Assembly: GCA_003022685.1 (NCBI GenBank) | Contig: PXSV01000030.1 | Coordinates: 1 to 18,074 of the forward strand | Reading direction: 5' to 3' | DNA from: Halobacteriales archaeon SW_9_67_24 | GTDB lineage: Archaea > Halobacteriota > Halobacteria > Halobacteriales > Halococcaceae | Length of the DNA: 18,074 nucleotides | In this document: piece by piece, positions 1 to 7,741 of the stretch | Position numbering within the stretch: position 1 is the stretch's first letter | How the letters are laid out: each line of letters begins with the position of its first letter | Notes under the pieces: generated by a model | The model's database searches: none | Seen by the model: only the letters and a program-made list of their open reading frames with translations | What the model was told of the DNA's origin: nothing | Program-made: the position numbers and the translations under genes

Positions 1-61
1 GAACTTCGACAGTATCTCCAATGATGTATGTCTGGTTATCCTCTATTTCGTAGGTCGTCAT
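1..61 (-). CDS. 5' end of an unidentified leftward gene (partial)
   Basis: Read leftward from an ATG at 61, twenty codons stay open to the window edge and begin MTTYEIEDNQTYIIGDTVEV. The peptide is too short to assign a family. The start is divergent from the nuclease-like gene at 145-1446 and shares its lower G+C composition, so both probably belong to one accessory island. No clear Shine-Dalgarno precedes the ATG. The call rests only on an open frame with plausible acidic haloarchaeal-type residues. It could be a chance frame. Confidence 0.4.
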   Translation of the reverse strand, partial: MTTYEIEDNQTYIIGDTVEV

Positions 62-144
62 CTACTGACCGATGATTCCTGCTCGGATTTAGTGATACGG
101 GTTTTCCAGAGGCAGGGGGGCGTACCGAATCAACAGTAGAACTA

Positions 145-1446
145 ATGTGTGCCTGTTCATTTAATGGAGCGATGAACGAACCTGCTGTCGTTCGCCAATT
201 GTCCGAGTATCTCAATGAACGAGACTACACATTCTTCATCGATTCAGGGTCGTATGGTGATTTACCGGATGAATTAGCAGACGAGTTAGGGAATTGTGGA
301 ACGAATACCACGATCACAATTGGTCGACGTGTCCCTGATGTGATCGGATTTACCCCGGATGAGGATATCTTCGCTATGGAAGCCAAAGGAGACGACAATC
401 TCCGGAAAGGAATAGGACAAGCCGCTCACTACCGACAAGGTGTTCACAAGTCGTATCTTGCCGCCGAAGTTTCGGCTCTCGACGAATTTGCAGACACTGC
501 TCTTTCGTGTGGACTCGGAGTCATCCCTGCTGCTGAATCAGGAGTACGCGAAGCCCAAGTGGAAGAGCCCGTCGAGAACGTTGGAGCTACGAAATTAAAC
601 CGGACCCGACGAGCACTTACAGTCAAGACGAGTCGATTCGAACCCGATTCGTCACCAATTCCGTCAACAACACGGCCCGAAAACGCTCTTTTACCGGTTA
701 TTGCTATCGAGAAAGAGGGAAGAAATCTCACCGAAAGTGAACTTGAGGCAGTTTACAGAGATAGTCCACAAGGTTTGTCGACGGTCGGCCACTCTGCAAC
801 GCTCGCTCAAACGCTTCGATTAGTGACGAAAGTCAGGGATGAGTACCAATCGACTGACGTGGGGAAGATGGCATATCTCCTCCTGCATGGAGTTGTCGAA
901 ACTCTACCAAATGGCTACCTCGAACTTAGCTCGTCTCAGGAGGATAGTATTCAGGAACAGATGTTTCGCACGATAGGAAAATTCAAGAACGAGGGGCAAT
1001 ATCAAAACAGAAAGCTCTACACTCTTAGTCCAGAACTGGCCGCATTCCTCCGCAACCAATACATGACGATTGCAGATATTCGACTTCTTACTCATATTTT
1101 GGCCTTTCACGACGATACAAGAATCGAACTCAGTCGGGCTATGGCTCTTATCGCGCTAGAATCTCCCGACGCTTTCTTGGGATTGTTCTGTGGAAGTGGC
1201 AAAGAGGATGACTTCAGATCCTTAGTAGAGGATGAGAACCCAACGGTCGATGATAGAGGGTTTCGTGAGAACCTCCTTCGTGTTGCAGGTTCAAACTCGC
1301 TCTATAATTTCCTCTATCAAATCTGGAATGTTGGTATTTTGCGGGATGGTACTGATGCAGTCCATCAGAATGACGACTTAGTTGTGGATGAATACTATCT
1401 GGAATGGAACCGCGATAGTATTAGCCGACTTGGAGCAACTATCTGA
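145..1446 (+). CDS. PD-(D/E)XK-type nuclease-like hypothetical protein
   Basis: The 433-residue protein has an N-terminal signature of the PD-(D/E)XK nuclease fold: PDVIGF with D65, then about 14 residues later EAK (E79, K81), followed by a helix GIGQAAHYRQGVHKSYLA whose Gln/His/Tyr fit the usual conserved helix. The remaining ~300 residues, including helical stretches around 260-430, match nothing I recognise. In known families this fold makes metal-dependent DNA or RNA cuts; the function here is inferred. An alternative start at 172 (Met10, MNEPAVV) fits the domain better and has GGAG at 166-169, though only two bases upstream. The gene is clearly A+T-richer than everything right of 1470, which suggests transfer. 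A defence or restriction role is possible but no partner is visible. Confidence 0.8.
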   Translation: MCACSFNGAMNEPAVVRQLSEYLNERDYTFFIDSGSYGDLPDELADELGNCGTNTTITIGRRVPDVIGFTPDEDIFAMEAKGDDNLRKGIGQAAHYRQGVHKSYLAAEVSALDEFADTALSCGLGVIPAAESGVREAQVEEPVENVGATKLNRTRRALTVKTSRFEPDSSPIPSTTRPENALLPVIAIEKEGRNLTESELEAVYRDSPQGLSTVGHSATLAQTLRLVTKVRDEYQSTDVGKMAYLLLHGVVETLPNGYLELSSSQEDSIQEQMFRTIGKFKNEGQYQNRKLYTLSPELAAFLRNQYMTIADIRLLTHILAFHDDTRIELSRAMALIALESPDAFLGLFCGSGKEDDFRSLVEDENPTVDDRGFRENLLRVAGSNSLYNFLYQIWNVGILRDGTDAVHQNDDLVVDEYYLEWNRDSISRLGATI

Positions 1447-1473
1447 CCCGAAATCATAAGATCGATTCAGATT

Positions 1474-3048
1474 TCACTCTGCCGGCTTGCTGAACGCGAA
1501 CAGCGTCATCGGGGTCTGGTTCGCCGCGCGCGGCGAGAGATGCTCGGTCACGCGATCGTCGAAAAAGGTGAACCCGCGCCCGCCGAGCGCACGGTGAGCG
1601 TAGGTGGCGAGATAGAGCCGGCCGAGCGTGATCCCGCCTTCGAGCTGTGCGAGCCGATAGCCCCGATTCCCGAGCCGCTCGACGATCGTCTCCACGTCGA
1701 CCATGAGGTAGACGTTCGCCGCGGCGTCCCCGACGACCGATTGCCCGAGCGCGAGCTGGCCGGCGGTCTCGCGGTCCGTCTCGCCGACCCGTTCGAGGGC
1801 ACCCTCGGCGTGGTGGTACTGGTGGGCCCCGCTCGGCACCCCCTCGACGGCGTGAACGAGACAGTAGCAGTCCACGAGCGCCGACGGCGCGCGTGATCCG
1901 TCCCCTCCATCGGTCCCGAAGCAATCGAACGGAACGCCACCGAGCGCGCGATCGAGGATCGTGGCGAACTTTCGAGCACTGATCGGTTCGTGGCTATACT
2001 CCCGGAGCGATCCACGCCGCCCGATGGTGTTTTCGACGGGCCGTGCCGAGGCAGTGTCGTCGCCGACGGGATCGAGATCGATCCGCTCGCCATTGCCCGG
2101 AGAGTGCGTGCCAAAGCGGTCCGCGTCGTCCGCAGCGGCGGCGAATCGCTCGCGCCACTCGTCGGCCGCCGCGCCGTTCGGAAGGCGACTCGCGCGCCAC
2201 GCATCGGGGGTCAGCGGGTAGTCGACCGGCTCGGAGGCGAGTTCGGTCGCGGGATCGATCGGCTTGACTTCCCGAGCGCTGGGAGCACTACTCTCCTCAC
2301 CGATCGTGACGAGTTCGAGGGGTGCCTGGTCGTCGGGATCGAGCCCGAGCAGCTCCACCACTGGATCGTCCGCGAACCCCGTCACGATCTCGGCGCGGTG
2401 GCCGGACGCGTGCGCGACTGCGAGGAGGTTCGCGAGGATCGTCCCGGAGTCCCAGAACGCGTGGCGGTAGGTCCGCTCGCGGTACTTCCACGCGTTGCGC
2501 CACCACTCCGCGGTTGCCACGATCGTCACCGGCGCGTCGGCGACGCCCGCGTGCTCGCCGGCGGCATCGGCCAGCACGCCACGGTAATCGCCCTCACGCA
2601 GGACGTGGAACTCGTCGGTGCCGGGATCGTAGTGATAGACGCCAGCGTCGATCCGGTCGTCGTTCTCACCGCCATCGAGATCGCCGGTGATCGCGTACAG
2701 ATCGATGTGGTAGAGCTTGCCAGTGCAGGCGGCTGCGCGGAACGCCGCCGTCTCGCCGCGGACTTCGAGCGTTTTCGTCACGCCGGCGGCGTAGTGACAG
2801 AGCGTCGCGAGATCGATTGTCCCCGGGTCGCCGTTAGGCGTCCCGCCCGGCTCCGCGGTGGCAGTCGCGATGGTCTCCAGGGCCGGCACGTCGGGCGGCG
2901 TCGTGACCGGTCCGAGCGATCGCCTCGGGAGGTCGACGTACGCCTTCGACGGTCGCGGTCGGTTCGAGAAATCCAGCTCGAAGTCGTCCGCGCGCAGCTT
3001 TCGCGGCGAGTGCTTCGTCCGCTCGTGGTACTCACGGGCATCGACCAT
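1474..3048 (-). CDS. SagB/ThcOx-like dehydrogenase with two nitroreductase domains
   Basis: The 524-residue protein contains two nitroreductase-fold halves. The first spans about 80-250, with FRAAACTGKLYHIDLY, GVYHYDP and a WDSGTILANLLAVAHASG helix. The second spans about 343-524, with RRGSLREYSHEPIS, a YCLVHAVEGVPSGAHQYH strand-turn-strand, and LEGGITLGRLYLATYAHRALG near the end. The N-terminal YHERTKHSP element is typical of haloarchaeal SagB-type proteins. The family binds FMN and oxidises or reduces small substrates; SagB itself dehydrogenates azolines in peptide toxins. No YcaO cyclodehydratase or precursor peptide is visible here, so the substrate is unknown. It lies 75 nt downstream of the methyltransferase on the same strand and converges with the nuclease-like gene. 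The start was chosen at the ATG that gives the YHERTKHSP N-terminus. Confidence 0.85.
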   Translation of the reverse strand: MVDAREYHERTKHSPRKLRADDFELDFSNRPRPSKAYVDLPRRSLGPVTTPPDVPALETIATATAEPGGTPNGDPGTIDLATLCHYAAGVTKTLEVRGETAAFRAAACTGKLYHIDLYAITGDLDGGENDDRIDAGVYHYDPGTDEFHVLREGDYRGVLADAAGEHAGVADAPVTIVATAEWWRNAWKYRERTYRHAFWDSGTILANLLAVAHASGHRAEIVTGFADDPVVELLGLDPDDQAPLELVTIGEESSAPSAREVKPIDPATELASEPVDYPLTPDAWRASRLPNGAAADEWRERFAAAADDADRFGTHSPGNGERIDLDPVGDDTASARPVENTIGRRGSLREYSHEPISARKFATILDRALGGVPFDCFGTDGGDGSRAPSALVDCYCLVHAVEGVPSGAHQYHHAEGALERVGETDRETAGQLALGQSVVGDAAANVYLMVDVETIVERLGNRGYRLAQLEGGITLGRLYLATYAHRALGGRGFTFFDDRVTEHLSPRAANQTPMTLFAFSKPAE

Positions 3049-3123
3049 GGGAGACTTTGTCCCAATAGCGACAAGTCCTTTCGGGTGGTCGCAGATCCCG
3101 GATAGCGCCGGTTTCGGCTCGAC

Positions 3124-3795
3124 TCAGGGAAGGCGACCGCTCGACAGTCGGACGAACCCGAGGCCGAACGTCTCGTGGGTGTGATCGACCGTTCGATCGG
3201 CGAGCGGTCGGCGCGCGGCCGCGACGCGCTCGTCGAGGGATTCCCACGGCGGGTTCGCGTAGCGCAACCGGGTCGCTGGCGGAGTGCTCGCGGCGACGAA
3301 CAGCCGGAACGCGGCGTCGAGCGGTTGCGCGCTGGCCCGTGAACTCCGTGTGGCGTCGAGCAGCGCGATGCGGCCGCGAGGCGCGACGAAGTCGAGCCAC
3401 CCGTCGACCGCCGCGGCCGGATCGGCGAGCATCCCGACGACGAAGCTTGCGAGCACCGCGTCGGCGGGTCCCTCGATCGGGGGCCGAGTGGCGTCGCCGT
3501 GGACGAGGTGGACGTTCGTCCAGCCCTCGCGCGCGATACGGCTGGCTGCCCGGTTGAGCATCCCGCGAGTGAAGTCGACGCCGACGACCGTCCCATCGGG
3601 ACCGACCCGCTCGCGGAGGGACGGCAGGTTCGCCCCCGTGCCACAGCCCATCTCGATCACGGTGTCGCCGGCCGAGAGGTCGAGGCTCCGGGCGGCCGCC
3701 TCGCGCCACGAGCCGACGCCGGGGAACGTGGCGATGGCATCGTAAAGCCTGGCCCACCGGCCGTAGAACGCCTGGGCCGTCGAGACGTCGGGCAT
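3124..3795 (-). CDS. class I SAM-dependent methyltransferase
   Basis: The 223-residue protein has a classic Rossmann methyltransferase core. Motif I is VIEMGCGTG (residues 46-54), the acidic end of strand 2 is VVGVDF (D74), HGDATRPP (99-106) is the motif III region, and a hydrophobic strand follows at 112-122. YGRWARLYD at the N-terminus resembles the UbiE/MenG-like and methyltransferase-11 groups. It would transfer a methyl group from S-adenosylmethionine; the acceptor cannot be told. The start at 3795 lies 9 nt after the stop of the broken HTH-ThiN gene, so the two look co-transcribed with dcd upstream. Length is normal for a stand-alone enzyme of this class. Confidence 0.88.
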   Translation of the reverse strand: MPDVSTAQAFYGRWARLYDAIATFPGVGSWREAAARSLDLSAGDTVIEMGCGTGANLPSLRERVGPDGTVVGVDFTRGMLNRAASRIAREGWTNVHLVHGDATRPPIEGPADAVLASFVVGMLADPAAAVDGWLDFVAPRGRIALLDATRSSRASAQPLDAAFRLFVAASTPPATRLRYANPPWESLDERVAAARRPLADRTVDHTHETFGLGFVRLSSGRLP

Positions 3796-3804
3796 CGTGA
3801 TCGC

Positions 3805-4607
3805 TCAGACGAGATCGCGCACACGCTCGGCGGCGGCCGCGGCGCTCGGCGCGAGCAGGTACGTGATCGGCTCGATCCCCATCGCGCCGGTCTGGTAGAG
3901 CACGTCCGCCCCGGCGACCCCACAATCCGCGATGGCTGTCTCGGTGTCCGCCTCGCCGTCGAACTCCACGAGGTCGAGTCCCAGCGATTCGAGCCGGTCG
4001 CGGAGGGCGTCGTCGTACCGGAGATCGAGCGCGGCGCGGGCGTCGTTGCCGTTCGCGCGCGCGGCGAGCAATACGCTCGCGACGTGGCCCGAGACGCCGA
4101 ACTCGGGGTCGCCTGGCACCGTGGTCCGCCCCTTCACGTCGAAGATCCGGCCGGGAACGCCCGCCACATCGTCGATCCCCTCGGCGTCGGGGATGCATTC
4201 GACGAGATTGGAACCGACGTTCGGGATCAGCCCCGCGAATCCGCTGGTGTTTTCGAGCGTACGGAGTCCGCGGCGAACCGACTCTCGTGGAGCCGCGCAA
4301 GCAGGTCGCCGCGTTCGAGCTTCCGGATCAACACCTCGATCTCGACGAGCGCGCCCACCGGCGTCAGGTCGCCGGTCGCGAGGCCGTCGGCGAGGTCGTC
4401 GGCGAGGTCGCGTACTCGCTCGTCGTCCAGTACTTCCTCGTTCCGGGCGACATCGCCGTGAGCGTACTTCGAGACCGCGGACTGGCTGATGCCGAGGATC
4501 GACGCGACCTCGCTCTGGGTGAGGTCGCGCTCGCGCAGTCGTTCGGCGAGCATCGAGCGAAACGTAGGAAGGAACTCCTCGACGACGAGCTCCTCGACGA
4601 ACTTCAT
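3805..4607 (-). pseudogene. HTH-ThiN thiamine regulator (ThiR-like), frame broken
   Basis: The first frame, from ATG 4607, encodes an N-terminal XRE-like helix-turn-helix (residues 29-52, LTQSEVASILGISQSAVSKY) and a helical linker to LLARLHE, then runs to a TGA at 4227. A second frame holds the C-terminal ThiN domain: SVRRGLRTLENTSGF, LIPNVGSNLVEC, GVPGRIFDVKG, and YQTGAMGIEPITYLL near the end. The frames meet near 4280-4290. The whole span is one nucleotide short of a multiple of three, and by memory of homologues the stretch between LHE and SVRRG is also shortened, so a small deletion is likely. In archaea, HTH-ThiN proteins (ThiR) sense thiamine phosphate and repress thiamine genes. The start overlaps the dcd stop as ATGA (4604-4607), indicating translational coupling. 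The break may be real or a sequence error. Confidence 0.85.
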
Positions 4608-5272
4608 GGCCCGTCGCCCTCCGATCTGTGCCGCCGGTCGGCGGAACCGTCGGTTCGGCCGTCGCCGGGTTCTGCGTGATCGCCGGCCTGGTGGCCGCCG
4701 AACTCGTCGTCGCCGCCGATCCGGGAGGCTTGCGGTCCGGCTTGGTCCTGGTACTTCGAGCCGCGCTCCGATCCGTAGGGCCGGTCGGCGGCCGTGCTGA
4801 GTTCGGTGAAGATCACCTGTGAGATCCGCATGCCGGGGGTGAGCGCCACGGGCGCAGTCCCCAGATTCGAGAGCTCGAGCGTGACCTGGCCCCGATAGCC
4901 CGGATCAACGATCCCCGCGGTGGCGTGGATCACGACCGCGAGCCGCCCGAGCGAGGAACGGCCCTCGACCCGCGCGATCAGGTCGTCGGGGACCTCGACG
5001 CGCTCGACGGTGGTCCCGAGAACGAAGTCGCCGGGGTGGAGGATGAACTCCTCGCCGTCGTCGACGTGGGTTTCGGTGACGTACTCCTCGACTTCGTGTT
5101 CGGAGTCGGGGTGGATACAGGGGATGTTGGTGCGCTGGAACTCGAGGAACTCCCGGCCCAGCCGGAGGTCGACGCTCGCGGGCTGGACTTGCAGATCGGG
5201 ATCGGCGAGCGGCTCGACGACGAGGCTGCCCTCGTCGAGCCGGCGGTGGATGTCCGCATCGGAGAGGATCAT
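4604..5272 (-). CDS. dcd: dCTP deaminase
   Basis: The 222-residue protein matches the Dcd/dUTPase-fold trimeric family. GRSSLGRLAVVIHATAG (104-120) and IVDPGYRGQVTLELSNLG (121-138) hold the substrate site. E133 corresponds to the catalytic glutamate of E. coli Dcd, and R105/S106/R110 line the nucleotide site. RPYGSERGSKYQDQ near 164-177 is the usual C-terminal nucleotide-covering segment. It converts dCTP to dUTP plus ammonia, feeding dTTP synthesis; some archaeal members also hydrolyse dUTP, and I cannot separate the two activities by eye. Residues after about 190 form a Gly/Asp/Arg-rich tail that looks longer than usual. The gene leads a leftward block and overlaps the next start by 4 nt. 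Confidence 0.95.
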   Translation of the reverse strand: MILSDADIHRRLDEGSLVVEPLADPDLQVQPASVDLRLGREFLEFQRTNIPCIHPDSEHEVEEYVTETHVDDGEEFILHPGDFVLGTTVERVEVPDDLIARVEGRSSLGRLAVVIHATAGIVDPGYRGQVTLELSNLGTAPVALTPGMRISQVIFTELSTAADRPYGSERGSKYQDQAGPQASRIGGDDEFGGHQAGDHAEPGDGRTDGSADRRHRSEGDGP

Positions 5273-5295
5273 GCCCGGACGAGCGGCGGCGACGG

Positions 5296-5302
5296 CCTAA
5301 AG
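5296..5302 (-). promoter_or_regulatory. possible TATA-like element for dcd
   Basis: On the minus strand this reads CTTTAGG, centred about 26 nt before the dcd ATG at 5272. The spacing fits a leaderless haloarchaeal transcript. The match to the TATA consensus is weak. Confidence 0.3.
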
Positions 5303-5373
5303 CTTCCCGTCGAGCCGACCTTCAACATGCAAGCCCAACGGGTTTCACCGCGGTTACCGTACTGTTGAACACG

Positions 5374-6530
5374 ATGTCTGCTTCACGGGTCGGTCCGTCG
5401 ACCGACCGCTCGCGGCTCGGCTGGTGGGCGTTCGTGCTCGCGCTCGCGCTCGTCGCGGGCTTTATCGCCTACTCGTTCATCGGCTGGAACGCCGCGTCGA
5501 TTCCGACGGGATCGCGGCAGGCGTGACCGTACTCCTGATCGTGATTCCGCTGCTCGTTCTCCTGCTGTATGCGGGTTTCAACGTCGTCCAGCAGGTCCAG
5601 CAGGCGATCGGCGCGGGCGGATCGGGGGCGGCGGGGAGCGTCGTCGATCTGAGTATGCTCCCGTCCGACCAGGCGGACACGGTGCGGACGTTCCTCCGGA
5701 ACCCGCGCCAAGCGGTGAGTCAGCCCCAGCAGGTGGCCGGGACGGTGCTCGGGCTTGGTGCCCAGGCGTTCAGCGCGGTCACGGGCGGACTCCTCCTCGT
5801 GGGGCTCGCGCTGACGATCTCGTTTTTCCTCCTCAAGAACGACGATCAGCTCGGCGGCGGGCTCGAAGCGCTGTTCGGCGGTCGGGACACGGTGGCGTAC
5901 ACCTACGCCGCGGCGGTCGACGAGGACCTCGAATCGGTCTTTTTCGGCAATCTCCTGTTCGTGCTCACCATGGCGGTAATCGCGGTGATCGCCTACGAGG
6001 CGACCAACCTCCTCGCACCGGCCGGTCTCCACATCCCGATGGTGCTCGTTCTGGGGGTCCTGACCGGCGCTGCCAGCCTCATCCCGATCGTCGTGGGCAA
6101 GGTGATCTACCTCCCAGTTGTGGCGTATCTGGGGTTCCAAGCGCTCCAGGCGGGCAACAACGGTGCGATCGCGTTCGTCGTCGGCACGCTCGTGGTCTAC
6201 TTCCTCGTGCTCGACATCCTCCCCCAGACGTTCATCCAGCCGTACATCACGGGCCGACAGCTCGACATGCTGGTGTTGATGTTCGCGTACATCCTCGGGC
6301 CGATTCTCTGGGGCTGGTACGGGTTCTTCCTCCTCCCGATCGTGTTCATCGCGATCCTCGAACTCGTCCGGATCGTGCTCCCCGAGTTGGTCCGCGGCGA
6401 GCGCCTCACGCCGACGGTAACGCTCGGCGAGGGCGTCGGGGCCGATCCGCGCTCGGCGCGTGACGACGTTGCCGCGGACGATGCAGCCGACACGGACGGC
6501 GAGGCGGACGATCCCGCCGGCACGGACTGA
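5374..6530 (+). pseudogene. AI-2E family membrane transporter, frame broken near N-terminus
   Basis: From ATG 5374 the first frame gives MSASRVGPST, then a membrane helix (WWAFVLALALVAGFIAYSFIG), and ends at a TGA at 5524-5526. A different frame then encodes RLERRVDSDGIAAG and the rest of a typical AI-2E (PF01594) protein: helices at VLLIVIPLLVLLLYAGF, a soluble middle, LLLVGLALTISFFLL, TGAASLIPIVVGKVIYLP, and a final PYITGRQLDMLVLMFAYILG with trailing helices. The frames meet at about 5475-5490. Homologues normally carry a second short membrane helix ending in a RP-x-Y-RRL motif here, so several tens of nucleotides appear to be missing. The span is one nucleotide short of a multiple of three. 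The open frame starting at GTG 5424 has an arginine-rich non-native N-terminus. The acidic C-terminal tail looks normal. Substrates of this family in archaea are uncertain. Confidence 0.87.
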
Positions 6531-6531
6531 T

Positions 6532-6608
6532 AGGGTCGGTTGTCAGTCCTTCCTGTATTTCGCCGACACGGGGGCGGCGAATACCGGGAAACGGTCACAA
6601 CCGACCCT
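6532..6608. repeat. 77-nt palindrome, copy 1 (inverted pair with 7624-7700)
   Basis: Twelve-base arms at 6532-6543 and 6597-6608 are exact reverse complements. An inner stem TTCGCCG/CGGCGAA (6559-6565 and 6575-6581) closes a 9-nt loop. The element begins 2 nt after the stop of the AI-2E gene, so it could fold as a 3'-end hairpin of that transcript. It aligns to the reverse complement of 7624-7700 at about 57 of 77 positions without gaps (hand count). Confidence 0.75.
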
Positions 6609-6700
6609 CTGACGGACTTCGTTTCGGCCGTCGCAGTGACGGGGGTCAACACGGGCGGCGTCTCCACGCCGATCACGGAACGGCCGGGTGCATCTCGTCG

Positions 6701-7651
6701 ATGGGTTCCGGATCGGAAGCGCGATCGGAACGATCGGACGAGACGGCGGCGACAGCCGGGGATGCCCGAACGGTGACGATGGGGGACACTGGAGCGCTCT
6801 CGTTCGCTGCCGACGTCGCCGAGCAACCGTCGTCGGAAGCGCCCGCTCGCATCGCGGCCCGAGTGGAAACCACCGGATCGGAACCCGTTCGCGTCGGTCT
6901 CGGCCCGACGTTGCTGTTCTCCGACGATTCGGGAGATCTCGCGTGGTCGAGCGAACTCGTTCTGAACCCCGACGATCCCGGCGTGAAGATGCCGGGCGAG
7001 ACGCGCTCGATCGACGGTTGCTGGCGGCATCTGGCGGACGCGAAACAGCCGATCCAGAGCAGCCTGGAGTGGCACACGATCGAGCCGAACGGGTCGCTCC
7101 GCGAGACGTTCGACGTGTACACCCGCGGCGACGCGGGGCCGTGTCTCCCCGAAGGGACGTACCGCTACCAGGACGAGATCCTCGTCGGCAACGAGTCACG
7201 GTCGGTGACGACGACGCTCGTCGTGGAAGTATCGAGCGACCGCACGCTCTCCGCGACGGCGACGGTGGACCAGTCCGTCCCCGAACGAACGTCGGGTTCG
7301 ACGCGGACAGCGGCTCCGTCGACGCCCGCCATGACTCCCAGCACCCCGGTCGGGACGTCGGATGCGGGGGCCGACGTTGGGATCAACAACTTCGGCGACG
7401 AGCCGCGCACGGTTCATCTCGTGGTCGAGCAGGACGGGAAGCAACCCCTGTTCGACCGAAGACCGACCGTTCCGGCCGGGGAATCGAAACGGTGGGACAT
7501 GCCGCTCGACGAGGCCGGCATCTATCTGATTACGGCCACGCTCGACGGCGGCGCGAGCGCCACCTACGAGTGGGAGCTCGACGACCCGGCGGCTGCGGCG
7601 GCGCGAACCGTCTACGCCGACATACGGATCGTTGTGACTGTTCACCGGTAG
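6701..7651 (+). CDS. hypothetical protein, beta-rich, probably exported
   Basis: The 316-residue frame has acidic haloarchaeal composition and alternating hydrophobic beta-strand patterns. Residues ~40-175 look like one Ig-like or BsuPI-like sandwich (ARIAARVETTGSEPVRVGLG, then EWHTIEPNGSLRETFDVY). A Ser/Thr/Pro-rich linker covers ~195-222, and a second sandwich ~225-316 contains GINNFGDEPRTVHLVVEQDG. Haloarchaeal lipoproteins often look like this. There is no signal peptide after the ATG at 6701, but just upstream in the same frame (6680-6691) are codons for TAGC, a lipobox-like string without a hydrophobic stretch before it. The true N-terminus may therefore be damaged or differently placed. 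The gene sits between two related palindromes, and the second overlaps its stop codon. Confidence 0.65.
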   Translation: MGSGSEARSERSDETAATAGDARTVTMGDTGALSFAADVAEQPSSEAPARIAARVETTGSEPVRVGLGPTLLFSDDSGDLAWSSELVLNPDDPGVKMPGETRSIDGCWRHLADAKQPIQSSLEWHTIEPNGSLRETFDVYTRGDAGPCLPEGTYRYQDEILVGNESRSVTTTLVVEVSSDRTLSATATVDQSVPERTSGSTRTAAPSTPAMTPSTPVGTSDAGADVGINNFGDEPRTVHLVVEQDGKQPLFDRRPTVPAGESKRWDMPLDEAGIYLITATLDGGASATYEWELDDPAAAAARTVYADIRIVVTVHR

Positions 7652-7700
7652 CCGCCGACCCCGTGTCGGCGGTATGCCGAAACGACTCACAACGATCCCT
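7624..7700. repeat. 77-nt palindrome, copy 2 (inverted pair with 6532-6608)
   Basis: Exact 12-base arms GGATCGTTGTGA (7626-7637) and TCACAACGATCC (7687-7698) enclose a strong inner hairpin CCGCCGAC-CCCGT-GTCGGCGG (7652-7672), which begins right after the stop codon of the preceding gene. In inverted alignment the outer stem differs from copy 1 at three adjacent positions, and the opposite arm differs at the three matching positions, so pairing is preserved. Confidence 0.75.
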
Positions 7701-7710
7701 GTGAGACCGT

Positions 7711-7718
7711 CTTTTATC
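7711..7718 (+). promoter_or_regulatory. TATA-like box of the acyl-CoA synthetase gene
   Basis: CTTTTATC lies about 28 nt before the ATG at 7742, the spacing expected for a leaderless haloarchaeal transcript. It follows palindrome copy 2 by 10 nt. Confidence 0.6.
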
Positions 7719-7741
7719 ACGGTTCCCGGCGAGAACGGAAC

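Noticed and set aside
1990..3105. Long rightward open frame opposite the SagB-like gene
   Set aside because: It mirrors the codon pattern of the minus-strand gene, is rich in Arg/Val/Gly and matches no family, while the minus strand shows clear nitroreductase motifs.
6540..6776. Small 78-codon open frame starting inside palindrome copy 1
   Set aside because: Its codons lie mostly in the palindrome and its C-terminus is basic; no sign of a real protein or signal peptide.
6532..7700. Classic insertion sequence
   Set aside because: No transposase is encoded between the palindromes and I see no target-site duplication next to 6532 and 7700, so only a non-autonomous or structural element remains possible.
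6688..7704. 338-codon alternative frame over the hypothetical beta-rich gene
   Set aside because: It is Arg/Gly-rich without hydrophobic beta patterning; the 6701 frame has the acidic, strand-like composition expected.
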